64,000 nucleotides of DNA from CAVQCA01 sp963710815 (GTDB lineage: Bacteria > Pseudomonadota > Gammaproteobacteria > UBA9214): assembly GCA_963710815.1 (NCBI GenBank), contig CAVQCA010000135.1, positions 3,903 through 67,902 on the forward strand. Reading direction: 5' to 3'. Below, in pieces: positions 37,297-46,512 of the stretch (the first letter of the stretch is position 1; every line of letters begins with the position of its first letter). A program made the position numbers and the translations under genes. Under the pieces are notes generated by a model. The model did no database searches. It saw nothing but the letters and a program-made list of their open reading frames with translations, and had not been told where the DNA came from.

Positions 37297-37677
37297 ATGA
37301 CGATCAAGGCAGCCATTTTCAGCGCCATCGCCATCCTGGGAACCGCCTGTCTGTTGTGGATCGGCTACCAGGGCATGGACAGCCGGGAGCGGGGTCACGA
37401 GGAAGACGAGGAGACTGAGCAGCTCGGGGAACAGCCGGGGATGCCCGAACACGACGCGGTTCGCGCCATCAGGCAGCGTGGTGATATCCTTTCACTCGAC
37501 AGAATTCTCCAGGAGGCGCGCGGGCAGCATGCCGGTCACGTGCTGGAGAGCGAGCTGAAACACAAAGACGGGCGCTACGTCTACGAGGTGGAACTGGTGG
37601 ATGATCAGGGTCGGGTGCGGGAGATGAAGTTCGATGCCAGGACTGGCGAGGTGCTGAAGGAAAAGCAGGGGGATTGA
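37297..37677 (+). CDS. PepSY-domain membrane-anchored protein
   Basis: The 126-residue protein starts at ATG 37297, eight bases after GAGGAA; an upstream in-frame ATG lies inside the b561 gene. The N-terminal helix AIFSAIAILGTACLLWIG anchors it. An acidic linker follows, then one PepSY domain (ILSLDRILQEARGQ, GRYVYEVELVDDQGRV, FDARTGEVL). PepSY domains often sense or inhibit in the periplasm. It is likely co-transcribed with the b561 and PhoP-like genes. Confidence 0.85.
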   Translation: MTIKAAIFSAIAILGTACLLWIGYQGMDSRERGHEEDEETEQLGEQPGMPEHDAVRAIRQRGDILSLDRILQEARGQHAGHVLESELKHKDGRYVYEVELVDDQGRVREMKFDARTGEVLKEKQGD

Positions 37678-37678
37678 T

Positions 37679-38344
37679 TTGCGACTGCTGCTGGCCGAGG
37701 ATGACCCTGAACTCAGTGCGCGTCTGGGACGTTACCTCGGCAGACAGGGGTTCGCGGTCGACAGCTGCACCGATGGCGTGGAAACGGAATTCAACGGCCG
37801 CGAGACCGGCTATGACGTGATCGTGCTCGATCTCGGCCTGCCCAAACGCCCGGGTCTCGAGGTGCTGGCAAACTGGCGCAAGGCCGGGGTCAAGACACCG
37901 GTGCTGATCCTCACGGCGCGCGATACCTGGCAGGAAAAGGTGCAGGGCCTGCAGCAGGGCGCGGACGACTACCTCACCAAACCCTTTAATGAAGAGGAAC
38001 TGCTGGCGCGGTTGCAGGCCCTGATCCGCCGCAATACCGGTACCGTCGGTGAGACGCTAAGCATCAACGACTGGGTCCTGGACGAGGCTACCCAGTCGGT
38101 CAGCCGGGAGGACGAGCGCTGGGAGCTGACCGGGATAGAGTTCCGCCTGCTGCGCTATTTCATGCTGCACCCGGGTCGTATCCTGTCGAAATCGCGCCTC
38201 ACCGAGCATGTCTACGAGCAGGATGCCGACAAGGACAGCAACGTCATCGAAGTCTATGTCAATCGCCTGCGGCAGAAGCTGGGCAATGAGGTCATCACCA
38301 CCAAACGCGGGCAGGGTTACGTGTTCGGCAAGCCGCCGTTATGA
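37679..38344 (+). CDS. OmpR/PhoP-family response regulator
   Basis: The 221-residue protein starts at TTG 37679 after CAGGGGGA. Receiver-domain residues are the acidic pair AEDDPE, phospho-acceptor Asp in VIVLDLGLPKRP and Lys in DDYLTKPF. The winged-helix DNA-binding domain ends EVITTKRGQGYVFG, close to PhoP. It overlaps the kinase gene by four bases (ATGA). A tandem hexamer box of the type bound by this subfamily lies at 40136-40152. Confidence 0.9.
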   Translation: MRLLLAEDDPELSARLGRYLGRQGFAVDSCTDGVETEFNGRETGYDVIVLDLGLPKRPGLEVLANWRKAGVKTPVLILTARDTWQEKVQGLQQGADDYLTKPFNEEELLARLQALIRRNTGTVGETLSINDWVLDEATQSVSREDERWELTGIEFRLLRYFMLHPGRILSKSRLTEHVYEQDADKDSNVIEVYVNRLRQKLGNEVITTKRGQGYVFGKPPL

Positions 38345-39669
38345 ACTCATTGCGTTCCCGCCTGGGTTTCGGGCTGATCGCCAGCCTGATCGTGATGATC
38401 GGGCTGTTGTGGCTCATGGTCGGGCAGTCGGTGAAGATTCTGCTGGAGCAGCAGATGGCCTCACGGCTGGCCCACGACGGGGAAGCCCTCCTGGGTGGCA
38501 TGCGCATCGACGTCGATGGCCGGGTGCTGCTGCAGGAGCGGCGCATCCAGGGCATCTACCAGCAACCGTACTCCGGACATTATTTCCAGGTCGATGCCGG
38601 GGGTCAGGCCACGCGTTCGCGTTCACTGTGGGACGCGATGCTGCCGGTCCCCGACGTGGCGGCGGGTGAAACCCGGATTGGCTATGTCACCGGACCGCAG
38701 CAGCAGCCGTTGCTGTTCTGGGCGCACGGCTATCAGAAGCAGGGCAGGGTGGTGCACATCACCGTTGCCGAGGACCTGCTGACGCTCAATGCAGGCATCG
38801 CGCAGTTTCGCTGGGAGCTGGCCGCCTGGTCGCTGGCGATGGTTCTCCTGCTGCTCCTTATCCAGCAGTACATCGTGATCCGGTCGCTGCGACCGGTCTC
38901 GGCCGCCGCCGCCGATATCGAGCGCCTGGAACACGGTGAGATCAGCACCCTGTCAGAGCAGGTTCCGAAGGAAGTGCGTCCGCTGGTGCAGGCCATCAAC
39001 AGGCTGCTCGATCGCCAGCGCCAGCGCCTGCATCGCTCCCGGGAGGCGCTCGGCAACCTGGCGCACACCATAAAAACCCCGTTGACGCTGCTGCAGCAGC
39101 TGGCCCGGGAAAAGGTGGCGGGGGCCGATCCCGCCACCTATGAACAACTGGAACACTACAGCCGGCAGATCAACGAGCGGGTAAACCAGTCACTGCGCCG
39201 CGCGCGCCTGGCCGGTGACGGCCTCGGCGCCGGCCGCTTCGACCTGCGGCAGGATCTGCCGGTGCTGGTCGACACCCTGAACCGCCTGCACCGGGAGCGC
39301 AGCATCACCCTGCACACGCGGTTCAATGACATCACGCAGCTGCCGCTTGAACAGCAGGACGGCATGGAGTTGCTGGGCAATCTGCTGGACAACGCCTGGA
39401 AATGGGCCGCATCCACGGTGAGTCTCACGCTCAGCGGACCGGAGCCGCTCACGCTCATCGTCGAGGACGACGGACCGGGAGTCGATGCGGCGGCGATGCA
39501 ATCGCTGGCGCAGCGCGGCGTGCGCCAGGACGAGAATCTGCCGGGCCACGGCATCGGCCTGTCGATCGTGAGGAACCTGGTGGATGAAATCGGTGGCGAG
39601 ATGGCCTTCTCCGCCTCGGAGTCGCTGGGCGGCCTGCAGGTGAAAATTCACCTCGGCCGGCGCACATAA
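38341..39669 (+). CDS. sensor histidine kinase, PhoQ/QseC-like
   Basis: The 442-residue kinase has two membrane helices (residues about 10-32 and 160-182) around a 125-residue periplasmic sensor domain. A HAMP region follows, then H-box NLAHTIKTPL with the phospho-acceptor His. N-box LLGNLLDNAWKWA, G1 EDDGPGV and G2 GHGIGLSIV complete it. It is the cognate partner of the regulator it overlaps. The signal is unknown; cations or redox state are possible given the PepSY and b561 neighbours. The gene ends in a terminator serving the opposite strand. Confidence 0.9.
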   Translation: MNSLRSRLGFGLIASLIVMIGLLWLMVGQSVKILLEQQMASRLAHDGEALLGGMRIDVDGRVLLQERRIQGIYQQPYSGHYFQVDAGGQATRSRSLWDAMLPVPDVAAGETRIGYVTGPQQQPLLFWAHGYQKQGRVVHITVAEDLLTLNAGIAQFRWELAAWSLAMVLLLLLIQQYIVIRSLRPVSAAAADIERLEHGEISTLSEQVPKEVRPLVQAINRLLDRQRQRLHRSREALGNLAHTIKTPLTLLQQLAREKVAGADPATYEQLEHYSRQINERVNQSLRRARLAGDGLGAGRFDLRQDLPVLVDTLNRLHRERSITLHTRFNDITQLPLEQQDGMELLGNLLDNAWKWAASTVSLTLSGPEPLTLIVEDDGPGVDAAAMQSLAQRGVRQDENLPGHGIGLSIVRNLVDEIGGEMAFSASESLGGLQVKIHLGRRT

Positions 39670-39697
39670 AAAAGCCGGGGGGCTTGCGCCGCCCGGC
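39668..39697 (-). terminator. rho-independent terminator for the small exported protein gene
   Basis: On the minus strand, GCCGGGCGGC pairs (9 of 10) with GCCCCCCGGC and is followed by T6, which reads as A6 at 39668-39673 on the plus strand. It lies just downstream of the minus-strand gene ending at 39731. Confidence 0.8.
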
Positions 39698-39730
39698 AAG
39701 GGGGGATGATGCAATCGGTTGTGCGCGCGG

Positions 39731-40071
39731 CTATCTTCGGCCGCCGCCCTGGCCATGACCCTGGCCCATTCCCATGCCGCCGGGTCCGCCCATATTCATG
39801 CGTTCCTGGTACATCTGCTGCTGCCTTTGCTGATCTGCTGCTGGTGCATTTCGCGCTGCTGCTGCTGGGTCTGGACTTCCCCACGGTTGAGACCGCCGCC
39901 CGCATTGCTGTCGATGTCGCCGACGGCCGGGGCATCGCCCATATAGCGGTACTGGTTTTCGGATTGTGTCCGCTGTTGCACCTGTTCGGGGCCGGCCGCC
40001 GGTACCGGGGTCACGGCGAGGGCGAGCAGGGCCGCCAGCGTCGAACGTGCAAATGTGGAGCGTTTCATCAT
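39731..40071 (-). pseudogene. small exported Gln/Gly/Met-rich protein, frameshifted
   Basis: From ATG 40071 (GAGGAAA ribosome site) the frame encodes a good signal peptide (RSTLAALLALAVTPVPAAG), then a Gln-rich segment (QTQQQQREMHQQQ). It runs into a meaningless tail that stops at 39796. The overlapping -1 frame continues sensibly (QQQMYQERMNMGGPGG, then Gly/Met/His repeats ending in GGGRR), stopping at 39731 just before the terminator. A one-base loss in the CAG-rich tract (about 39813-39845) explains this. Programmed frameshifting or a sequencing error are alternatives. The Met/His-rich tail hints at metal binding. Confidence 0.6.
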
Positions 40072-40135
40072 GACGGTCTTTCCTCAAGAGTTTGGCTGTT
40101 GATCAGCGAGTCTGGAATCAGGATAGTCCGCGGAG

Positions 40136-40152
40136 CTTAACTGGAGCTTAAT
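40136..40152 (-). promoter_or_regulatory. tandem regulator box (CTTAAC-N5-CTTAAT) before the exported protein
   Basis: Two hexamers with an 11-bp period lie upstream of the minus-strand gene. On that strand they read ATTAAG-N5-GTTAAG, then 10 bases, then a -10-like TATCCT (40120-40125). PhoP/PmrA-type regulators bind such direct repeats in place of a -35 box. The regulator encoded at 37679 is the obvious candidate. This is inference from geometry. Confidence 0.55.
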
Positions 40153-40289
40153 TTACCCGTCCGGGTGCATGGGCGGGTCGGGATCGCTGCGGCACGACAT
40201 CGCCCGGCGGGCGGGCAGGGCGCCGGGGGGCGCCACGGCAGCCACCCCGGCAAGTCGTGTTCCTGCCCACTGGAGGGCAACGGAGTACC

Positions 40290-43200
40290 TCATGCGCCGG
40301 CTGCCAGGCCGCGCCGCTTCCACAGCAGGAACGCCGCCGGGATCACCACCAGCGTGAGCAGCGTGGCGCTGACCATGCCGCCCACCATGGGCGCGGCGAT
40401 GCGGCGCATCACCTCGGAGCCGGTGCCGCTCCCCAGCATGATGGGCAGCAGGCCGGCGATGATGGCGGCCACGGTCATTATGATCGGCCGTACCCGCCGC
40501 AGAGCGCCGTCGATGACGGCTGTGCGGATATCATCAGCAGTCAACGAACGATGTTCCCTGATTGCCACATCACGCCGGTGCTGCAGCGACTGGTTCAGGT
40601 ACACCAGCATGACGACGCCGATCTCCACCGCCACTCCCGCCAGCGCGATGAAACCGACGCCGACCGCAATCGACAGGTTATAGCCGAGCAGATAGAGCAG
40701 CCAGAAGCCCCCGACCAGCGCCAGGGGCAGGGTGCCCATGATGATGAGGACATCGCCGAACCTGCGGAAGTTGAGATACAGCAGCAGCACGATAATGGTT
40801 AGCGTGAACGGCAGTACGCTTTCCAGCCGCTGCCGGGCGCGCACCATGTATTCGTACTGTCCGGACCATGCCAGCGAGTATCCGGGGGGCAGTTTCACCT
40901 GCTCGCTGACGGCACGCTGCGCCTCGGCGACGTAGGACCCCAGGTCGCTGCCCTCGATATCCACATAGATCCAGCCGGTGAGGCGGGCGTTTTCGGTCTT
41001 GATCATGGGGGGACCGTCCTCGATGCGGATGTCTGCCACCTCGGCAAGCGGGATGTTCGCGCCGGCGGGCGTGACGATCGGCAGGTTGCGCAGCTTCTCC
41101 AGCGAGTCGCGCACGTCACGCGGGTAGCGGATGTTGATCGGGTAACGCTCCAGGCCCTCCACCGTTTCCGCCACCCGCATACCGCCCAGTGCCGTGCGAA
41201 CCACGTCCTGAACATCGGCGATGTTCAGGGCAAAGCGCGCCGCCGCCGCTCGATTGATGTCGATGGTCACGTAACGCCCGCCGACGACGCGTTCCGAATA
41301 GGCTGATACGGTGCCCGGTACGGTCCTGACGACCTTCTCGATGCGCTTGCCGATCTCCTGAATGACACCGAGGTCCGGTCCCGACACCTTGATGCCCACC
41401 GGCGTCTTGATACCGGTCGCCAGCATGTCGATGCGGTTCTTGATCGGCATGACCCAGACGTTGGTCAACCCGGGAAAACGGATCAGGCGGTTGAGTTCCT
41501 GTTTCAGCGATTCCATCGTCACGCCCGGCCGCCACTGGGCATGCGGTTTCAGCTGAATCGTGGTTTCCACCATCGTCAGCGGCGCCGGGTCGGTGGCTGT
41601 ATCGGCGCGCCCGACCTTGCCGAAAACACTCTTCACCTCGGGAATCGTGCGGATCAGCTTGTCGGTCTGCTGCAGGATCTGCCGCGCCTTGCCGATGGAG
41701 ACGGCGGGGAAGGTGCTCGGCATGTACAGCAGGTCTCCCTCGTCGAGATTCGGCATGAACTCGGTGCCCAGCCGGCTGGCCGGCCAGAGTGCACCCGCCA
41801 CGACCAGCAGCGCGATCGACAGCACGGCGACGGGCGCCCTGAGGACGAGATTGATCAGCGGCCGGTACAGCGCGACCAGTACGCGATTCACCGGGTTCGC
41901 AGCCTCCCGAATGATGTGGCCGCGAATGAAATAGCCCATCAGCACCGGCACCAGGGTGACCGACAGGGCCGCGGCGCCCGCCATGGCGAATGTCTTGGTA
42001 TAGGCCAGCGGCGCGAACAGACGCCCTTCCTGGGCCTGCAGCGTGAACACCGGGAGAAAGCTGAGCGTGATGATCACCAGTGAAAAGAACAGTGGCGGCC
42101 CCACCTCGGTGGCCGCGAGGCGAATGATTTCCCAGCGGTTGGCGTCGGTCACGGTGGTGCCTTCCATGTGTTTATGCACGTTCTCGATCATGACGATGGC
42201 CGCATCCACCATGGCACCGATGGCGATCGCAATGCCGCCCAGCGACATGATATTGGCGTTCATGCCCAGGTGTTCCATCACGATGAAGGCGATGAGGATG
42301 CCTATGGGCAGGGATACCACGATAACCAGTGCCGAGCGCAGGTGAAACAGGAACAGTGCGCATACCAGGGCGACGACGATGAACTCCTCGATCAGCTTGT
42401 GGTGCAGGGTATCCACGGCCCGCTGGATCAACGTGGATCGGTCGTAGGTCTCGACGATCTGCACGCCCTTCGGCAGGCTCTTGCGGAGCTGGGCCAGCTT
42501 CTTCTTGACTCCCTCGATGGTCTTCAGGGCGTTCTCCCCGTAGCGCATGATAATCACGCCCCCCACCACTTCACCCTTGCCATCGAGTTCAGCGACACCG
42601 CGCCGCATCTGCGGTCCGAGCCGGATCTCGGCGACATCCTCGAGGAGTATCGGTGTGCCGCGCTCATTGATCCCCACCGGAATCTTCTGCAGGTCCGCCA
42701 GGCTCTTCACATAACCTGTGGCACGCACCATGTACTCGGCCTCCGCCAGTTCTATCACCGAACCGCCGGTTTCCTGGTTGCCGCGCTGAATGGCGTTGCG
42801 CACCTGTGCCAGCGGCAGCTTGTAGGCACGCAGTCGGTCGGGATCCAGCACCACCTGGTACTGCTTGACCATGCCGCCTATGGTGGCCACTTCGGAGACG
42901 CCGTGCACGGTCTGCAGCTCGTATTTCAGGAACCAGTCCTGCAGGCTGCGCAGCTGTGAGAGATCGTGCCGGCCGGTGCGATCGACCAGGGCGTATTCGT
43001 ATACCCAGCCGACGCCGGTGGCATCGGGGCCGAGTTCCGGGCGTGCCTCGGGCGGCAGTTTGCCGGCCGCCTGGCTCAGGTATTCCAGCACCCGCGTGCG
43101 CGCCCAGTAGGGGTCGGTGCCATCCGCGAAGATGACATAGACATAGGAGTCCCCGAAAAAGGAATAGCCGCGTACCGTCAGCGCCTTGGGCACCGACAGC

Positions 43201-43418
43201 ATGGCCGTGGTCAGCGGGTAGGTGACCTGGTCCTCGACCACCTGGGGCGCCTGCCCGGGGTAGCTGGTCTTGATAATGACCTGTACATCGGAGAGATCGG
43301 GAATGGCGTCGACGGGTGTTTGCCTGATGGCATACACACCCCCGACGGTAAGGAACGCGGCCAGCAGGATGACCAGAAAACGATTTTCTATCGACTGTTC
43401 GATGAGGCGCGCGATCAT
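40290..43418 (-). CDS. cusA: CusA-type heavy-metal RND efflux pump
   Basis: The 1042-residue inner-membrane transporter has the RND plan of 12 helices and two large periplasmic loops. The N-terminus has the heavy-metal subfamily motif TPVDAIPDLSDVQVIIKT. The TM4 motif GAMVDAAIVMIENVHKH is the Cu/Ag (CusA) version rather than the Zn/Co (CzcA) version. It drives Cu(I)/Ag(I) export by proton antiport with CusB and CusC. It overlaps cusB by four bases and is the last gene of the operon. Confidence 0.94.
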   Translation of the reverse strand: MIARLIEQSIENRFLVILLAAFLTVGGVYAIRQTPVDAIPDLSDVQVIIKTSYPGQAPQVVEDQVTYPLTTAMLSVPKALTVRGYSFFGDSYVYVIFADGTDPYWARTRVLEYLSQAAGKLPPEARPELGPDATGVGWVYEYALVDRTGRHDLSQLRSLQDWFLKYELQTVHGVSEVATIGGMVKQYQVVLDPDRLRAYKLPLAQVRNAIQRGNQETGGSVIELAEAEYMVRATGYVKSLADLQKIPVGINERGTPILLEDVAEIRLGPQMRRGVAELDGKGEVVGGVIIMRYGENALKTIEGVKKKLAQLRKSLPKGVQIVETYDRSTLIQRAVDTLHHKLIEEFIVVALVCALFLFHLRSALVIVVSLPIGILIAFIVMEHLGMNANIMSLGGIAIAIGAMVDAAIVMIENVHKHMEGTTVTDANRWEIIRLAATEVGPPLFFSLVIITLSFLPVFTLQAQEGRLFAPLAYTKTFAMAGAAALSVTLVPVLMGYFIRGHIIREAANPVNRVLVALYRPLINLVLRAPVAVLSIALLVVAGALWPASRLGTEFMPNLDEGDLLYMPSTFPAVSIGKARQILQQTDKLIRTIPEVKSVFGKVGRADTATDPAPLTMVETTIQLKPHAQWRPGVTMESLKQELNRLIRFPGLTNVWVMPIKNRIDMLATGIKTPVGIKVSGPDLGVIQEIGKRIEKVVRTVPGTVSAYSERVVGGRYVTIDINRAAAARFALNIADVQDVVRTALGGMRVAETVEGLERYPINIRYPRDVRDSLEKLRNLPIVTPAGANIPLAEVADIRIEDGPPMIKTENARLTGWIYVDIEGSDLGSYVAEAQRAVSEQVKLPPGYSLAWSGQYEYMVRARQRLESVLPFTLTIIVLLLYLNFRRFGDVLIIMGTLPLALVGGFWLLYLLGYNLSIAVGVGFIALAGVAVEIGVVMLVYLNQSLQHRRDVAIREHRSLTADDIRTAVIDGALRRVRPIIMTVAAIIAGLLPIMLGSGTGSEVMRRIAAPMVGGMVSATLLTLVVIPAAFLLWKRRGLAAGA

Positions 43419-44620
43419 GGCTGCACTTTTTCTGCGTCGCTCTGGCTGTCGTTCATGCGTTGCATGCCGGCCTTGAAGCTGGATTCGGAATCGATGAGAA
43501 ACTGGCCGGAGACGACAACCTCTTCGCCTTCATGGAGGCCGGCGAGAATTTCCACCCGCCCGTCGCTCTCGATGCCGGCGGTCACGGAGCGGGCGGCAAA
43601 ATGGCCCTTGCCGAGCGCGACGATCACCCGGTCTTCGCGCCCGGTGCGTATGAGCGCTTCAACCGGAATGACAATGGCATCTGGTGCTGGAACGCCAAAA
43701 ATCTTCACATTGGCGAACATGTTAGGCTTCAGGGCTTCCTCGGGGTTGTCGAAGCGCAGCCGCGCCTTGAGGGTGCGCGTCACCGGGTCAAGGCTGGGAT
43801 AGATATACTCAACGCGCCCTTTCCATGTACGCCCGGGCAGGTACGACAGGCGCACCTCGGCGGCCTGGCCGACCTTGACCCAGTCCGCCTGGCGTTCGAA
43901 TACTTCCGCCTGCAACCAGACGCTGGAAAGGTCGGCGAGGCTCATGACCCGCGTTTCGGGCTTGACGTACATGCCTTCGCTCACCGGCAGCGTCGCGATC
44001 ACGCCATCCTGCGGGGCATAGAAGCTGATGATCTGACTGGCATGCCGCGTCCGGCGGATCTGACGGATCTGGTCCCCGGAGACACCCAGCGCTGCGAGGC
44101 GCTCCTGCGAGGCCTGTACCAGATCCTCGTTGCCCGTCTTGAGTGCCTGCAGGTATTCCTGCTGGGCGTTGACCAGCTCCGGCGAATACAGGTCAAACAG
44201 ACGTTCGCTCTTGCGCACCTGCTCGCCTTCGGACTTGAAATACAGGCGCTCGATCCAGCCTTCCGTGCGCAGGTGTATGTGACTCTGCTTCGATTCGTCG
44301 TAATCGACATAGCCGACGGTGTCGATAATGCGCCGCAGGCGGCCGTGCTCCGCGCGCGCCGTGCGCACCCCCAGGTTTTCCACCACGTCGGGATCGATAA
44401 CCACGGTGTTACCGCTGCCGGCCTCATTCGCATACACCGGAACCAGGTCCATGCCCATGGGGGACTTGCCCGGTTTATCGCGCCGGTAGTTCGGATCCAT
44501 GGGCGCGACCCAGTAAAGTATCGTCTTTGCCTGCGTCTCCGCGGCGAGGACAGGCGGGGAAGACAACAACCATCCGAACAGGCCGGCGCCGAGCACAGCG
44601 GTGATCAGTCGCATCTTCAT
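43415..44620 (-). CDS. cusB: CusB-type periplasmic adaptor
   Basis: The 401-residue membrane-fusion protein has a signal peptide. A heavy-metal-binding N-terminal segment follows (YWVAPMDPNYRRDKPGKSPM and GMDLVPVY), typical of CusB-like adaptors. Barrel-sandwich (GWIERLYFKSEGEQV), helical hairpin and beta-barrel domains come next. It links CusA to the outer-membrane channel and hands over metal. It overlaps both neighbours by four bases, so the three proteins are translated as one unit. Confidence 0.92.
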   Translation of the reverse strand: MKMRLITAVLGAGLFGWLLSSPPVLAAETQAKTILYWVAPMDPNYRRDKPGKSPMGMDLVPVYANEAGSGNTVVIDPDVVENLGVRTARAEHGRLRRIIDTVGYVDYDESKQSHIHLRTEGWIERLYFKSEGEQVRKSERLFDLYSPELVNAQQEYLQALKTGNEDLVQASQERLAALGVSGDQIRQIRRTRHASQIISFYAPQDGVIATLPVSEGMYVKPETRVMSLADLSSVWLQAEVFERQADWVKVGQAAEVRLSYLPGRTWKGRVEYIYPSLDPVTRTLKARLRFDNPEEALKPNMFANVKIFGVPAPDAIVIPVEALIRTGREDRVIVALGKGHFAARSVTAGIESDGRVEILAGLHEGEEVVVSGQFLIDSESSFKAGMQRMNDSQSDAEKVQP

Positions 44621-45948
44621 TTCACACCTCCGGCAAGATAGAGTAGCCTGGCCTGCGCCTTGGCGCGGTCGACCCGTATCCGCAGGGCATCGAGTTGCGC
44701 ATCCAGATCGGTGATGCGGGCGCGCATCAGGGTGGTGAATTCGGTTACGCCGCTTTGATAGGCGTTCAGCGCGGCTTCGGCATTGGCGTCCGCTTCACGC
44801 AGCAGCCGTGATTTGTACAATGCCGCGCGTTCGCCGAGCCGCTGCCAGTTGGCGTATTCCGTGTCCAGCATCGCTTTCAGTTTCCGCAATCGGTCAGCGC
44901 GGGTGTAGCGGGCCGCCTCGGCCTGCTGCAGGCTTGCGGCGAGCCGGCGATCCTGTCGTTGTCCGGGGAACAGCGGCAGGTGGATGCTGACCATGGCCGT
45001 CAGCATGTCCGGGCGGCTGCTGCCGGCCGTGTCCTCGCCGTAGCGCTGGCCGTAGGCGACGCCGATGTTCCAGTCGGGTTTGTACTGTTCGCGGGCGATT
45101 CGCACGCCCCGGGTGTCGGACTCGATTTGGGCGGTTTCCGCGCGAATGGCCGGGTGATCGGACAGGGCGGCCGCCAGCTCGGCCCTGGCCGGCAGCGCCG
45201 GCAGCGTCGGAAACTTCGTATCGAGGGGGCGGGCTGCGGCCGTGTCCAGCCATTTTCCGAGGGCGGCCCGGTTGTCTTCAAGGTTGTTCTTGATTTGCGT
45301 GGCGCGGTCATCGAGGCGCGCGAGCTCCAGTGAGGCGCTGAGGACGTCCTGCTGGTTGGCGCGGCCCGTCGCATACTGGTCGCGGGTGATCTGGACAAGC
45401 TGGGCGAACAGGCCGCGGCTTTTCGACACGATGCGCCCGGCCTGCGTCTGGTAGTAGAGTTCGAGATAGCTGCTGCGCACATCGCGCAACAGTTTGAGCG
45501 TGTCGTCCCGGGTATTTGCCCGCTCGGCGGCGGATTTCCATTCGCCCTGCTGCCGGCGGTAACGCAGCGTATTGCCGGGCGGGAACGACTGTTCGATCCC
45601 CACGACCAGCTGGGTCATCGGCTCCTGGTTCAGCTTGAAGGTGTCCAGCGGCAGGTTGGCGACGCCGGCCTTCATGCTGGGATCGGGCAGCTGCCCGGCG
45701 GCCACGGCCTCCTCGCCGAGGGCCTGCGTGCGCGCGCGGCCGGCGGCGATGACAGGATCGGCGCCGATGGCGATCTGTTCCGCCTCGCTCAGTTTCAGTA
45801 CCCCGGCGGCGTGCGCCGCGGAGAGGGCTAACAGCGCGAGTCCCAGGCCGGCGGTCCGGGCAGTCACTGGGTGTCTGTCACACTGGTTGACGGTTGTCGG
45901 CATGAAATGCCAGCGCGACAACCGGCGGTTCGATCGAATGTGCCACAT
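44617..45948 (-). CDS. TolC-family outer-membrane efflux protein (CusC role)
   Basis: The 443-residue protein starts at ATG 45948 after GGAG; the frame is open to 46014 without a ribosome site. The signal sequence lies at about residues 27-47 (AGLGLALLALSAAHA). Two repeated outer-membrane efflux domains form long helical hairpins (LRDVRSSYLELYYQTQAG; ANQQDVLSASLELARL). It is the outer-membrane exit duct for the Cus pump. No lipobox Cys is evident, unlike E. coli CusC. Confidence 0.88.
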   Translation of the reverse strand: MWHIRSNRRLSRWHFMPTTVNQCDRHPVTARTAGLGLALLALSAAHAAGVLKLSEAEQIAIGADPVIAAGRARTQALGEEAVAAGQLPDPSMKAGVANLPLDTFKLNQEPMTQLVVGIEQSFPPGNTLRYRRQQGEWKSAAERANTRDDTLKLLRDVRSSYLELYYQTQAGRIVSKSRGLFAQLVQITRDQYATGRANQQDVLSASLELARLDDRATQIKNNLEDNRAALGKWLDTAAARPLDTKFPTLPALPARAELAAALSDHPAIRAETAQIESDTRGVRIAREQYKPDWNIGVAYGQRYGEDTAGSSRPDMLTAMVSIHLPLFPGQRQDRRLAASLQQAEAARYTRADRLRKLKAMLDTEYANWQRLGERAALYKSRLLREADANAEAALNAYQSGVTEFTTLMRARITDLDAQLDALRIRVDRAKAQARLLYLAGGVK

Positions 45949-46028
45949 GGCGAGTCTCCATAGAATGAATTCCGCGCAGCAGATGCCTGAGGCCTGCCGC
46001 AAGCGCCGCAGCATGGTGAGCTGCGAAT

Positions 46029-46394
46029 TCAGCCCGGGATGGAGACGGGAGGTCGAAGGGGCGGCGTCAGGGAATGCTGGCTAAAGACCGGGGACATCGT
46101 GGCATGCCGCGCTGCGGTGTGCGGGAATGGCAATATCCACGGGGAGGGGGGAATGGCAACGGTGGTATGAATACAGGTGCACCCACTCCCGCAGCAGGTT
46201 CCGTTGCAGCTCCGGTGGCAGTCATGGTCGCCGGGGTGGCTGCCCGGCGAGTGCATGCCGTGCGCCATCTGCATGCAATGGTGTTCGGAGGGTGCCGTGG
46301 ACAACGTGATACGGGCGAGCGCACCACGCAACGGCGCCGCCGCCAGCGCGAGGGCGAAAAGAAAAAGCAACAACCGGTGGAAAGTCCCCGCCAT
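46029..46394 (-). CDS. small exported His/Cys-rich protein heading the cus operon
   Basis: From ATG 46394 the protein has 121 residues (a TTG at 46427 gives 132). A signal peptide (LLLFLFALALAAAPLRG) is followed by a metal-ligand-rich centre, HHCMQMAHGMHSPGSHPGDH then DCHRSCNGTCCGSGCTC, and a Pro-rich tail. There are eight Cys and about nine His within 45 residues. It resembles CopL/CzcI-type leader proteins of metal operons in form. It could chelate Cu(I) in the periplasm, replacing the missing CusF. The family is not certain. Confidence 0.65.
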   Translation of the reverse strand: MAGTFHRLLLFLFALALAAAPLRGALARITLSTAPSEHHCMQMAHGMHSPGSHPGDHDCHRSCNGTCCGSGCTCIHTTVAIPPSPWILPFPHTAARHATMSPVFSQHSLTPPLRPPVSIPG

Positions 46395-46512
46395 GGAGAA
46401 CAGAGTAGCGCTGATGCTCTGGAACAATCAAGCTGCCCCAGTGGTTGATTATTGTTATCTGGCAGTCTGTTGCGTCATAGTATCGGTGAGCGTCAAGGGT
46501 AAGGGGCGGGCG

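Noticed and set aside
46437..46512. CueR-type long-spacer promoter in the cus/CDF divergent region
   Set aside because: TTGTTA-N20-TAGTAT has the right length, but the spacer lacks the palindrome that MerR-family activators need.
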